64,000 nt of DNA from Flavivirga aquimarina (GTDB taxonomy: Bacteria > Bacteroidota > Bacteroidia > Flavobacteriales > Flavobacteriaceae), in contig NZ_JAUOEK010000134.1 in NCBI RefSeq assembly GCF_030540835.1, positions 40,341 through 104,340 of the forward strand. The letters run 5' to 3'. The notes beneath the pieces are model-generated. The model saw only the letters and a program-made list of their open reading frames with translations. It did no database searches and had not been told where the DNA came from. Both the position numbers and the translations under genes were made by a program. Positions within the stretch are counted from its first letter, which is position 1. Each line of letters starts with the position of its first letter. Shown here one piece after another: positions 27,296 to 36,478 of this stretch.

Positions 27296-27985
27296 TTAAA
27301 CCAGAGCTGGATCCTTTCTAGTTTCAGTCACAATTTTCCCATCAAATAAATTAATAATTCTGTGTGAGTAATTCGCGTCCCTATCCGAGTGCGTTACCAT
27401 AACTATAGTGGTACCTTCTTGATTAAGTTCGGTGAGTAAATTCATAACTTCTCTACCATTTTTAGAATCTAAATTTCCAGTAGGTTCATCTGCCAATATC
27501 AATTTAGGATTGGCTACTACAGCTCGAGCTATGGCAACACGTTGTTGCTGACCTCCTGATAACTGCTGAGGAAAATGTTTTGTTCTATGTCCCATTTTCA
27601 TACGTTCAAGTACTTCTTTAACCATGCGCTTACGTTCGCTGGCTTTTATTTTCAAGTAAATTAAGGGCAACTCTACATTTTCGTAAACTGTAAGTTCATC
27701 TATTAAATTAAAACTCTGAAACACAAACCCAATATTACCTTTACGCTCTTGAGTACGCTTACTTTCTTTTAAGCCACCTACTTCTTTACCGTTAAAAGCA
27801 TACGTTCCTTCTGATGGGTTATCTAACATCCCTATTATATTTAATAAGGTTGATTTACCACAGCCCGAAGGCCCCATTATAGCTACAAACTCGCCTTTCT
27901 TCACATTTAAACCTATATTATTGAGCGCCTTGGTTTCAATCTCTTCTGTTCTGAAAATTTTTGAAAGCTTTTCTGTTTTTATCAT
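27296..27985 (-). CDS. ABC transporter ATPase (MacB/LolD type), left operon
   Basis: A 229-residue cytosolic ATPase with all standard motifs: Walker A GPSGCGKST (39-47), Q-loop FVFQSFNL, the helical MKMGHRTKHFPQQ insert, signature LSGGQQQRVAIARA, Walker B LILADEPTG with D-loop NLDS, and the switch His in VTHSDRD. It would power the permeases of the same operon, between the first and second of which its gene lies. The LolD/MacB type drives mechanical transfer of substrates through the periplasm rather than classic transport through the permease. It is close to the ATPase at 43591. Confidence 0.93.
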   Translation of the reverse strand: MIKTEKLSKIFRTEEIETKALNNIGLNVKKGEFVAIMGPSGCGKSTLLNIIGMLDNPSEGTYAFNGKEVGGLKESKRTQERKGNIGFVFQSFNLIDELTVYENVELPLIYLKIKASERKRMVKEVLERMKMGHRTKHFPQQLSGGQQQRVAIARAVVANPKLILADEPTGNLDSKNGREVMNLLTELNQEGTTIVMVTHSDRDANYSHRIINLFDGKIVTETRKDPALV

Positions 27986-28134
27986 TTTTTAAAATATTTA
28001 ATTGTTAATCTCTCATTTTTTATTGTTGTTAAAAGGAATCGTTTGGTTTCTCCTAAAACAAGTCATAGTTTTCTAGTAATTTATTCGCGTTTCCCCACCT
28101 TAAAGAGAATAAACTGATTACTATTTTTTTAATT

Positions 28135-30558
28135 CTATTCATCTCTCAAACTCTCCACAGGGTTTCTAGTTGCTGCTCTATATGTTTGCCAACTTACAGT
28201 TAACAATGCTATTATTAATGTAAAAGCTCCAGCTAAGGCAAACACCCACCAACTTAAACCTGTTTTATATGCAAAATTCTCTAACCATTTACTCATAGCG
28301 TAATAAGCTATTGGGCATGCTATTACAAAAGCAATAAACACCCATTTTATAAAGTCCTTATTAAGCATAATCATAATTTCTTTTATAGTCGCTCCATTTA
28401 CTTTACGGATACCTATTTCTTTGGTTTTACTTTCGGTAATAAAAAGACTTATGGCTATCATACCCAATAAAGAAATAAAGAGAACAATAACCGTAAAGGC
28501 TTCTAATAAGTGTTTTAGTTGGAGCTCTTTTTTGTAAATGTCGTTTAGGTCATATTGAAACAATATGTCTTCTATAAACATAGGTTCAACACCTTTTTTT
28601 ATAAAAAACCCTCTAGTATCTTCATATAGTTGCTGCCTATATCCATCTTGAAAAGACACCACTAAAGAACCATAATACCATCCTGTATAATCTTTATTGT
28701 TAATTATTAATGGTTGAATAGGATAATACAAAGGTGTACAATACACATTTTTAATAACGCCTATAATTACAAATTCTTTATAGCCTTCAATTTTAAAAAC
28801 TTTCCCAATAGGTTTTTTTAAATTTGCTTTACGTACAAACTCTTCATTAACCAATATTTCAGATAAGCTTTTGCTTTCTTGTTTAATCTTATCTGATTTA
28901 TCAGTAACTTGTTTCTCAGGGAAATTTCTGCCATAAAGTAACTTTATCCCATTAACTTTTAAAAAATTATAGTCGCCCTCTTTAAGAATGACATCAACAT
29001 CCTTATTGGTTTCTACATTTGTTATAGCGTTTAAATTAAATGTTGGAGAAAAGAGTAACTGAGAGTATGATGTTGATTTAACATAGCTTTTAGTTTCTAA
29101 AAAACTTTTTAAATCTGTATAATTTCTTGTTGATAGGCTTACAACATTTTGAGGGTTATACCCCAAATCTTTATTTTGTATATAATCAACTTGTTTTCCC
29201 ACAAACAAAATACAAATGATCAATCCAATAAATAATAACAATTGAAAGCCAATCATTAATTTTTTAGAAATCCAAGAGTTTTGCCTTTTGGTTCTCGGTT
29301 TTTCAATAATTATTGATTTATATGAGAAGACAAACTCTAAACTTCCTATAATTAAGCCTAACAATAGTATGATTCCAAAATATATAACCAAAAGTATACC
29401 ATCACTTGCTATGGATAAATGATAGTTAAACCCGATAATATTTGAAATAAATCTACCCATTAGAGGGTATGTTATTAATGTTAGCACAAAACAAATACTA
29501 GTGTTTAATAAAGATTCAATAACCAATTGCGTATAAATACCAACTTTTGACGCACCTAAATACCGCCTTGTTTTAAACTCTTTGACGCGACTCACATTAA
29601 GTCCCAAATTCATGATAATATAATTAGTTATCGCTAGAAATAAGGTTAGCATACCAACTAAAAGAATAATACGCAAGAACTGTAAATCCCCTTTGCGCTT
29701 TTGGTGAACTATATCTGTTGAATTAAAATAAATAGTATCTAATCGTTGAAGATATAATTCAAAATAAGGCTCTTTGATTGTTTGATTTACAAACGCCCTA
29801 TTAGCTCTAATTTTAACTTCAGAAAACATAAGTTTGGTTGCCTTTTCAGAAAACAGTTTAGTGTTTTGTGTTTTTGGCATGTATAAATACAAATGGGTCG
29901 ACCCACCTGTTCCAAGCCATTTCATATCAATAGAAACGGCTTTCTGATAGCTTTCTATGTTTATAAAATAATCTCCTTGAATTGTTGAGTTTTCAGGAAT
30001 TTTATTGAGCACACCAATAACTTCATATTTATCTTTATTTTCTTTATAATCTTCAGAAAAAGTTAAAACTTCACCTATAGGCTCTTTTTCTCCAAAAAGG
30101 ATTTTTGCAGCTTTTTCAGATATAATTACCCCATTCGAATTTTCTTTAAATTGGGCAACACTCCCCTTTTTTAAACTAAAGCCAAAGAGCTCAAAAAAAG
30201 AGGCATCTATATATGAAATATCATTTTTATCATTTTTATCGTTTGCTTTTACTATAATTTCATTTCTTGTTGTAATACGGGTGTAACTCTCTACTTCCGG
30301 AAATTTTTCTTTTAATAATTCCCCAAAAGGAAGAGGGGTATCTGCAACTGGAAAATTAGAATTAAGACTTTTTTGAACAACCCTATAAATTTCTTTCTTC
30401 TTGCTGTGAAACCCATCTACACTCAATTCCTTAAAAACAAAATGATAAATATGAAAAGAAGCAATAATAGCAATACTCATTCCTAAAATAGAAATAATAT
30501 AGATTTTATAGTTTCTACTAATTCTACGGATATATTCTTTTAATATTTTAAAAATCAT
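28135..30558 (-). CDS. FtsX/MacB-type ABC permease, left operon, first permease
   Basis: An 807-residue permease. Its N-terminus (MIFKILKEYIRRISRNYKIYIISILGMSIAIIASFHIYHF) differs from the next two permeases, as do both periplasmic domains. The C-terminal domain, from TKEIGIRKVNGATIKEIMIMLNKD onward, is almost the same as theirs and ends ATRNPVESLRDE. The middle helix set (about 290-440) includes the RVKEFKTRRYLGASKVGIYTQ coupling region facing the ATPase. It follows the adaptor gene by 25 nt and is 149 nt from the ATPase gene, a gap in which I see no promoter. Confidence 0.87.
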   Translation of the reverse strand: MIFKILKEYIRRISRNYKIYIISILGMSIAIIASFHIYHFVFKELSVDGFHSKKKEIYRVVQKSLNSNFPVADTPLPFGELLKEKFPEVESYTRITTRNEIIVKANDKNDKNDISYIDASFFELFGFSLKKGSVAQFKENSNGVIISEKAAKILFGEKEPIGEVLTFSEDYKENKDKYEVIGVLNKIPENSTIQGDYFINIESYQKAVSIDMKWLGTGGSTHLYLYMPKTQNTKLFSEKATKLMFSEVKIRANRAFVNQTIKEPYFELYLQRLDTIYFNSTDIVHQKRKGDLQFLRIILLVGMLTLFLAITNYIIMNLGLNVSRVKEFKTRRYLGASKVGIYTQLVIESLLNTSICFVLTLITYPLMGRFISNIIGFNYHLSIASDGILLVIYFGIILLLGLIIGSLEFVFSYKSIIIEKPRTKRQNSWISKKLMIGFQLLLFIGLIICILFVGKQVDYIQNKDLGYNPQNVVSLSTRNYTDLKSFLETKSYVKSTSYSQLLFSPTFNLNAITNVETNKDVDVILKEGDYNFLKVNGIKLLYGRNFPEKQVTDKSDKIKQESKSLSEILVNEEFVRKANLKKPIGKVFKIEGYKEFVIIGVIKNVYCTPLYYPIQPLIINNKDYTGWYYGSLVVSFQDGYRQQLYEDTRGFFIKKGVEPMFIEDILFQYDLNDIYKKELQLKHLLEAFTVIVLFISLLGMIAISLFITESKTKEIGIRKVNGATIKEIMIMLNKDFIKWVFIAFVIACPIAYYAMSKWLENFAYKTGLSWWVFALAGAFTLIIALLTVSWQTYRAATRNPVESLRDE

Positions 30559-30583
30559 ATATATTTTGTTCTATTAAAATTGG

Positions 30584-31834
30584 TTATTTTAAAATTAACT
30601 TATCACTCTCCCCAAAAGCATCATAACCCGATATTATAACTTGCTCTCCTGTCTCCAACCCTTCCAAAACTTCATAATGTTTTGGGTTTTGTTTTCCAAT
30701 TTTAACCGAGCGTTTTAAAGCAAACGATCCCGATGCATCAATTACATAAACCCATTGTCCTCCCGTACTTTGAAAAAAGGCACCACGAGTTAATAACAAA
30801 GCTTCGGTCGGTGTCCCTAACTGTAATTTTATATAATAGTTTTGTCCTGTTCTAATATTATTAGGTTGATCTCCAGAAAACACCATATCAATTTTAAATT
30901 TACCTTCCCTAACTTCTGGATACACCTTTTTTAAGGTAACACCATAGGAAGTATCACCACGTTCAAAAGTACCGGTCAATCCTTTTTTTATACGGTCTAT
31001 ATAGTGCTCGTCGACCGTAGATTCTATTTTAAAATCAGTTAATACGTTTATTTGAGCAATGCTTTGCCCACGTCCAATTTGTTTTCCTAATTCGGCATCC
31101 AACAGCCCTAATTGTCCATCAATAGGTGCTTTTACATTTAAGTTCTCAATACGCTCGTATTCCATACTCAAGGTTTGTTTCATACGTGCCAAATCTTTTA
31201 CCAATTCTTTTATACTAGTAGTATTTAATAATGAATCTTGCTTTGTCTGAAACTTATTTACTTCATGGTTTTTTTGAGCCAGTTCATAACCTTCCTCGGC
31301 TTGTAAAAATTCTTCACCAGCGATTAATTCGTCTTTGTATAATGCTTGATATTGCTCAAACTTTCGTTTTGCTTTTTTTAACTGATATTGAGATTCCAAC
31401 AAGCTTTTTTGTCCTCCAATACGTTTAGATTCAAAATTAATTTGGGTTTGTCTTAAATCATTTTGCTTTATGGCTAAATTGGTTTCGCTATTTAAAATTT
31501 GACCATATAATTCTCTGTTTTCAAGTTTTAAAATTATATCTCCCTTTTTCACCATACTGCCTTCTTCAATTAAAATTTCTAGTACACGGCCTCCTTCGTA
31601 AGCATCTAAATACACGGTGCTTATTGGTTTTACCAAACCACTTATACTTATATAATCATTAAACTTATCATTAATTGTAGTAGAAATAGTCAGCTTGTCT
31701 TTTTCCACATTTAATGTAGCACCCGAATCGCTAAAAGCAAGATAACCTATAAAATAAAGAAATAGTAATATCGCACTTACTATGGCTATATGTTTTGGTT
31801 TAATACCTTTTTTCTTTTCTATTTTGGTATCCAT
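30584..31834 (-). CDS. HlyD/MacA-type periplasmic adaptor, left operon
   Basis: A 416-residue membrane-fusion protein. One N-terminal helix (about 13-30, HIAIVSAILLFLYFIGYLAF) is followed by a barrel-sandwich part with the lipoyl-like stretch EGGRVLEILIEEGSMVKKGDIILKLEN (about 78-105). A long coiled-coil hairpin lies at about 110-225, and the returning half NVKAPIDGQLGLLDAELGKQIGRGQSI at about 230-260. A beta-barrel and membrane-proximal domain end the protein. It should link the inner-membrane permeases to the TolC-like channel encoded 5 nt upstream. The coiled hairpin length fits MacA-like adaptors that touch the channel end to end. Confidence 0.92.
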   Translation of the reverse strand: MDTKIEKKKGIKPKHIAIVSAILLFLYFIGYLAFSDSGATLNVEKDKLTISTTINDKFNDYISISGLVKPISTVYLDAYEGGRVLEILIEEGSMVKKGDIILKLENRELYGQILNSETNLAIKQNDLRQTQINFESKRIGGQKSLLESQYQLKKAKRKFEQYQALYKDELIAGEEFLQAEEGYELAQKNHEVNKFQTKQDSLLNTTSIKELVKDLARMKQTLSMEYERIENLNVKAPIDGQLGLLDAELGKQIGRGQSIAQINVLTDFKIESTVDEHYIDRIKKGLTGTFERGDTSYGVTLKKVYPEVREGKFKIDMVFSGDQPNNIRTGQNYYIKLQLGTPTEALLLTRGAFFQSTGGQWVYVIDASGSFALKRSVKIGKQNPKHYEVLEGLETGEQVIISGYDAFGESDKLILK

Positions 31835-31839
31835 AGTTC

Positions 31840-33198
31840 TTAATTTGATATTGTTTGGGTAGGTAATAAAAACTTACCATTGTAAAAATCTAATGTTCGT
31901 TTTTGAATAGCTATTTGAGCCATGAGCCTTACTTGTTCAATTTTCGTTACTAAATATGTATTACTTACCGATTGAAGTTCATATAAATTTATCAACTGAT
32001 TTTCATATTTTTTTTTGGCAATATCATAAGCTTTTTCTTTAGCCTTTACTTTTTTTAAATTAAGTTGCTCTTCTGCTATAAGAGCTTCATTTTTTTGTAA
32101 TAATTCCTGAACAATTTTATAAGTACTTTGCTGTTCTATTTTTAACTCCGTTTGTGCTTTTTCTAATTCTATTTTGGCAATCTTTATATTACTTCGTGCT
32201 CTACCATTGCCAAAAATGGGATAGCTAAGAGATAACCCAACAGATTTGGATTGATTGTTTTTTATTTGCTCATTAAACGGAATAATATTCCCAGAGGCAT
32301 CTGTAAAATTATCCGAATAACTTGTGTTTATACTAGCTCCTAAATAAATACTAGGTAATAACGCTGTTTTTTTTATGGCCAAATCTTTTTTTGCTATTTC
32401 TACATTGATCTTATTTTTTTGAAGGCTGGGCAAGACCCCCAGCGCTGTATTATACATAGATTCGATATAAAGCGGCTCTATATCATCTAAAGGTATTGTC
32501 ATGTTTATATCCTGTACAATAGTAATGTCCTGCTCCTCTAAATTCATTTCTTGTGTGAGAGCCAATTTAGCTGCTTTAAGTGCATTTTCTGCTTTTAATA
32601 CCTCTAAAGCATCTGCACTAGTAGTGGCCTCTATCTCATATAGATCGGCTTTGGCAACTAAACTCAAAGCTACTTTTTTTGCGATCTCATTTTTGCGTAA
32701 TAAATTAGTAGCTTGTTGTTCTTTGATTATTTCCAAAGCACCTTCTTGAAATAATACGCTATTAAACAAATCCATAATTTTAAAGGCTAAATCGTATTCT
32801 GCCTGCTGGGTATCAAATTGACTGGATTCATATATCAATCTTTGGTAAGATAAGGTATGCCATTTTTTAAAAGACTCAAATAGTGTTAGCGAAGATGATA
32901 ATCCGCCACTTAAACCAGATACAAAACGTGTATCTACAAAACTATTAGTAACAGGATCTAAAGTTCGCCCATATCTCACATTGTAACTAGGGTATGAAAC
33001 ACCAATTGTTGGTAGCATATCACGCTTACTTTGCCGCCAGCGCTCTTTACTTATTTTGGCATTATAATTTTGTGTTTCTTGTGCAAGATTATGTTCTAAG
33101 GCATACACTATACAATCATTTAATGTCCATGTACTTTGAGAAATTCCACTAAACGGAATTAGTAGCAAAACAAAAAGCCCTATTATTTTTTGACACAT
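31840..33198 (-). CDS. TolC-family outer-membrane channel, left operon
   Basis: A 452-residue outer-membrane efflux protein with a signal peptide ending GISQS. It has the two repeated halves typical of the family, each with long helices: LNDCIVYALEHNLAQETQNYN opens the first and VLPSLQKNKINVEIAKKDLAI the second. It is the first gene of the left export operon. Its start lies about 15 nt after the predicted sigma-54 start site and is divergent from the regulator gene. The pairing with the HlyD-type adaptor gives the classic tripartite exporter. Confidence 0.92.
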   Translation of the reverse strand: MCQKIIGLFVLLLIPFSGISQSTWTLNDCIVYALEHNLAQETQNYNAKISKERWRQSKRDMLPTIGVSYPSYNVRYGRTLDPVTNSFVDTRFVSGLSGGLSSSLTLFESFKKWHTLSYQRLIYESSQFDTQQAEYDLAFKIMDLFNSVLFQEGALEIIKEQQATNLLRKNEIAKKVALSLVAKADLYEIEATTSADALEVLKAENALKAAKLALTQEMNLEEQDITIVQDINMTIPLDDIEPLYIESMYNTALGVLPSLQKNKINVEIAKKDLAIKKTALLPSIYLGASINTSYSDNFTDASGNIIPFNEQIKNNQSKSVGLSLSYPIFGNGRARSNIKIAKIELEKAQTELKIEQQSTYKIVQELLQKNEALIAEEQLNLKKVKAKEKAYDIAKKKYENQLINLYELQSVSNTYLVTKIEQVRLMAQIAIQKRTLDFYNGKFLLPTQTISN

Positions 33199-33225
33199 GC
33201 TTTAAATTATTTTCATGTTTTATAC

Positions 33226-33240
33226 ACCAACGGCATGCCA
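33226..33240 (-). promoter_or_regulatory. Candidate sigma-54 promoter of the left export operon
   Basis: On the minus strand, TGGCATG, four bases, then TGGTG resembles the sigma-54 form TGGCACG-N4-TTGC. The -24 half is good. The -12 half keeps only T and G. A start near 33214 gives a leader of about 15 nt to the TolC gene. The neighbouring regulator carries a sigma-54 activation domain. Confidence 0.45.
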
Positions 33241-33305
33241 CAAACCTAAAACTATTGACAAACAGATACTTAAACATATTTTGCCTGTGACAAAATCATA
33301 TATAA

Positions 33306-33346
33306 GTGTAAAATTAATAGACAAAAAGTGTAAAATATTTTTACAC
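33306..33346. promoter_or_regulatory. Tandem dyads GTGT-N11-ACAM, probable enhancer of the left operon
   Basis: GTGT (33306-33309), 11 nt, ACAA (33321-33324) and GTGT (33328-33331), 11 nt, ACAC (33343-33346) are spaced 22 bp apart. The second sits in a perfect 13-bp inverted repeat with a 3-nt centre (33323-33351). They lie about 100-125 bp upstream of the predicted TolC start site, the usual place for NtrC-type enhancers. Confidence 0.65.
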
Positions 33347-33399
33347 TTTTTAATAATCAAGGTTACTAATGCTTAATTTTGAGTTGCAATTTTATACAA

Positions 33400-34764
33400 A
33401 TGAATCAGGGGAAAATACTTGTTATAGACGACAAAAAAAGTGTATTAAGTGCCTTAGAGCTGTTATTACAGTCTGAATATAAAACTTTAACAACATTAGC
33501 AAATCCTAATGGCATTACTTCAATTTCAGATTTAAAAACTTATAACGTTATATTATTAGACATGAATTTCTCGGCTGGTGTAAATACAGGAAACGAAGGC
33601 TTTTTTTGGTTAAAACGCATTAAAAAACTAGCTCCCGACACATCTATTATTATGATGACAGCATATGGTGATGTAGAATTAGCTGTTCGTGCCTTAAAAG
33701 AAGGAGCAACAGATTTCATATTAAAACCTTGGGAAAACAATAAACTTTTAAGCACCGTTCGGGCCGCATATCAATTACAGCAATCTAGAAAAGAAGTTAG
33801 TCATTTAAAACAAAAAACCAAACATTTAAAGCAGCTAATCAATAAAAGTAAAACTCCTATTATTGGAAATTCTAAAGCTATAAATCAGGTATTAAAAATC
33901 ACCCGAAAAGTTGCTAAAACTAAAGCCAATATTTTAATAACAGGTGAAAATGGCACAGGAAAAGAGCTTATCGCTCAAGCTATTCATAATGGTTCGTCAA
34001 GAAAAGACGAAGTCTTGGTGGCTGTAGACATGGGTGCCATTACAGAAAGCCTTTTTGCAAGTGAACTTTTTGGGCATACTAAAGGTGCTTTTACAGATGC
34101 ACATGGTGACCGAGCAGGAAAGTTTGAAACTGCTAATGGTGGTACACTTTTTCTCGACGAAATTGGCAACCTTAGCTTGGCTTTACAGGCAAAATTATTA
34201 GCTGTTTTACAGAACAGAGTCGTTTTTAGAGTGGGTTCTAATACCCCTATTCCTGTAGACATTAGATTGGTTTGCGCTACTAATTGTAATTTAGAACAAA
34301 TGGTTGAAGAAGGACTTTTTAGAGAAGATTTGTTGTATAGAATTAATACGATACAAATTGAAGTTCCCCCATTACGATCTCGAGATGATGATATTTTCTT
34401 ACTCGCTGAGTATTTTTTGAATAGTTATGCTAATAAATATGGGAAATCTGGATTAAAGCTTAATGCTTCTGCTAAAAAGAAATTACAAAATCATCAATGG
34501 CCAGGAAATATTAGAGAACTACAACATACTATAGAACGAGGTGTAATATTAAGTGAACACAATATCCTTACTTCAAACGATTTTGTTTTTAAAAAACAGG
34601 CTTTTTCTGTTACTCAAGAAATGAACATCACATTAGACGATATGGAAAAAACCATGATTGAAAATGCATTAATAAAACACGAACAAAATTTTAGTGCGGC
34701 AGCCCATCAATTAGGTATTACCAGGCAAACTTTATATAATAAAATAAAACGATACGGTATTTAA
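33400..34764 (+). CDS. NtrC-type sigma-54-dependent response regulator, left system
   Basis: A 454-residue regulator from the ATG at 33400; a TTG seven codons upstream is possible but less likely. The receiver domain (1-115) has phospho-acceptor Asp54 in LLDMNF. The AAA+ domain (about 155-380) has Walker A GENGTGKE, sigma-54 contact loop GAFTDA in place of the usual GAFTGA, and the GGTLFLDEIG Walker B region. A Fis-type helix-turn-helix is at the C-terminus (AAHQLGITRQTLYNKIKRYGI). It should activate the divergent TolC operon from the tandem dyads. The sensor kinase gene starts 2 nt after its stop. Confidence 0.92.
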   Translation: MNQGKILVIDDKKSVLSALELLLQSEYKTLTTLANPNGITSISDLKTYNVILLDMNFSAGVNTGNEGFFWLKRIKKLAPDTSIIMMTAYGDVELAVRALKEGATDFILKPWENNKLLSTVRAAYQLQQSRKEVSHLKQKTKHLKQLINKSKTPIIGNSKAINQVLKITRKVAKTKANILITGENGTGKELIAQAIHNGSSRKDEVLVAVDMGAITESLFASELFGHTKGAFTDAHGDRAGKFETANGGTLFLDEIGNLSLALQAKLLAVLQNRVVFRVGSNTPIPVDIRLVCATNCNLEQMVEEGLFREDLLYRINTIQIEVPPLRSRDDDIFLLAEYFLNSYANKYGKSGLKLNASAKKKLQNHQWPGNIRELQHTIERGVILSEHNILTSNDFVFKKQAFSVTQEMNITLDDMEKTMIENALIKHEQNFSAAAHQLGITRQTLYNKIKRYGI

Positions 34765-34766
34765 TT

Positions 34767-36119
34767 ATGGCAAGTAAACATATATATTATAAAATAATTA
34801 TTAGAGTATTGTTTATTACGTTTACTGCTTTCACATTAGCCTATTTTAGCATTAATAAACATCTTGATTATAGTATTTATGTTGGTATTATTTTATGTTT
34901 TCAAGTTGTTGGCTTAATTAAATTTTTAAATAAAACTAACCGTAAAATTGCATTCTTTTTTGAAGCTATGGAGAATGATGATTCTGCGATTCATTTCCCT
35001 ACTCATATTAAAGATAAATCGATAAAAGATCTACATAAAAGTTTAAATAGGGTTAACTTTTTAATTCAGAAAATAAAGATAAAAAACAAACAACAGGAAC
35101 AATATTATCACTCAATTTTAGAACAAGCTGCGGTAGGTTTACTCACTTTAAATGAAAAGGGACATATTCTATTAGCCAATAAAACTGCAAAAACATTGCT
35201 GAATTATGAGCAACTAACGCATGTAGAGCAATTAAAACGCGTGGATGAAAAGCTATTTACTCTAATATCTCAGTTAAAACCTTTCGACCAAAAACTTACG
35301 GCTATAACTAACGAGCGCGAAACCATACAACTAACCATACGGTCTAAACCTATAACGGTTGATAACGACAATTTAATTTTAATAATAATTCAAAATATTA
35401 ATAGTGAATTAAATGAAAAAGAAACAGATGCTTGGATAAAACTTTTTAGAGTGTTAACACATGAGATTATGAATTCCATTGCGCCTATAACCTCATTATC
35501 TGAAACATTATCTACGATTTACAAAAAGGATAATAAGGTGATACTGCCTTCGGAATTAAACGAAAATGACATTAAAAAAACCATTAAAGGACTAGATATT
35601 ATTAAAGATCAAGGTCAAGATTTAACCAATTTTGTGGAGTCGTACAGGTCGCTTACTAAAATCCCCAAGCCTGAAAAAGAGATCATCCTTGTTGAAACAT
35701 TGTTTAATAAAATACGCATTCTGTCTAGTCAAGAAGAAGGGTTTCAAGAGATCAAGTTTGAAGTCTCTATAAAGCCTAATAATTTAGAAATTTACGCTGA
35801 TGAAAAACAGATTATTCAAGTTTTATTTAATTTAGTTAAAAACGCCATTCAGTCTATAAATAAAACTAGCAATCAAGGAGTTATTCAGTTAAAAGCTGAA
35901 AAAGATGAATACAGTAATATTATAGTGAGTGTTATAGATAACGGACTTGGTATTCCTTTAGAAACTCAAGACCAAATATTTATTCCATTTTTCACAACAA
36001 AAGAAGGAGGTACTGGTATTGGGCTTAGTCTTTCTAAACATATTATGAAGCTTCATGGAGGTAGTTTAAACGTTACATCAATCCCAAATAGTATAACAAC
36101 TTTCAGTTTAAAACTTTAA
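34767..36119 (+). CDS. Sensor histidine kinase, left system (NtrY/NtrB-like)
   Basis: A 450-residue membrane kinase. Two helices lie at about 9-27 and 35-52 with only a few residues between them, so there is almost no periplasmic sensor. A linker and PAS-like region (about 105-215) follow. The phospho-acceptor is His232 in LTHEIMNSIAP. The ATP-binding domain has the N-box NLVKNAIQSI, DNGLGIP and the FFTTKEGGTGIGLSL box. With so little periplasmic loop the signal is probably sensed in the membrane or handed over by another protein, as in peptide-antibiotic responses. It should phosphorylate the regulator just upstream. Confidence 0.9.
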   Translation: MASKHIYYKIIIRVLFITFTAFTLAYFSINKHLDYSIYVGIILCFQVVGLIKFLNKTNRKIAFFFEAMENDDSAIHFPTHIKDKSIKDLHKSLNRVNFLIQKIKIKNKQQEQYYHSILEQAAVGLLTLNEKGHILLANKTAKTLLNYEQLTHVEQLKRVDEKLFTLISQLKPFDQKLTAITNERETIQLTIRSKPITVDNDNLILIIIQNINSELNEKETDAWIKLFRVLTHEIMNSIAPITSLSETLSTIYKKDNKVILPSELNENDIKKTIKGLDIIKDQGQDLTNFVESYRSLTKIPKPEKEIILVETLFNKIRILSSQEEGFQEIKFEVSIKPNNLEIYADEKQIIQVLFNLVKNAIQSINKTSNQGVIQLKAEKDEYSNIIVSVIDNGLGIPLETQDQIFIPFFTTKEGGTGIGLSLSKHIMKLHGGSLNVTSIPNSITTFSLKL

Positions 36120-36325
36120 ATACACACTCAGGTATGCTGGACAACACAGAAGTATATTATACTAAGCTACCGGAGGTCCCACTTTTTAAAACCAAAAACC
36201 CCTGATAATCAAAAGATAATCAAAGGCTTTGGTTTACTACTTTTATATTAGTTAATTAGGTTCTTACTTAAAATTCATCTAATCCGTTAATCATCTGTAT
36301 TGATTATTTAGGACTCATCACATTC

Positions 36326-36478
36326 TTATAATTTATTTAACTGGTCGAAAGTCATTTGATACAAATTTATAAGACTCATATTTGGATTCTGTTGTTGAGT
36401 TTCTAATAAATTTTCAAGTAACAATTCTCTTTTTCCCAGCTTATGAGCTTCATATAAAATATCTTCAATAGTACTCAT
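36326..36478 (-). CDS. Small 50-residue protein coupled to PEP synthase
   Basis: A 50-residue reading frame whose ATG overlaps the ppsA stop (ATGA, 36475-36478). It encodes a mostly helical, soluble, Glu/Leu/Asn-rich protein beginning MSTIEDILYEAHKLGKREL and ending MTFDQLNKL. The overlap on the same strand is the main support for it being real. It might be a partner or regulator of the synthase, but nothing in the sequence says so, and I do not recognise a family. Confidence 0.6.
   Translation of the reverse strand: MSTIEDILYEAHKLGKRELLLENLLETQQQNPNMSLINLYQMTFDQLNKL

Noticed and set aside
33379..33399. Seven-codon TTG-started extension of the left response regulator
   Set aside because: The ATG at 33400 gives the normal receiver start (MNQGKILVIDD), and the added residues match nothing.
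36189..36235. Terminator after the left histidine kinase (AAACCAAA ... TTTGGTTT)
   Set aside because: An 8-bp A/T-rich stem with a loop of about 30 nt and no T run after it; too weak to report as a feature.
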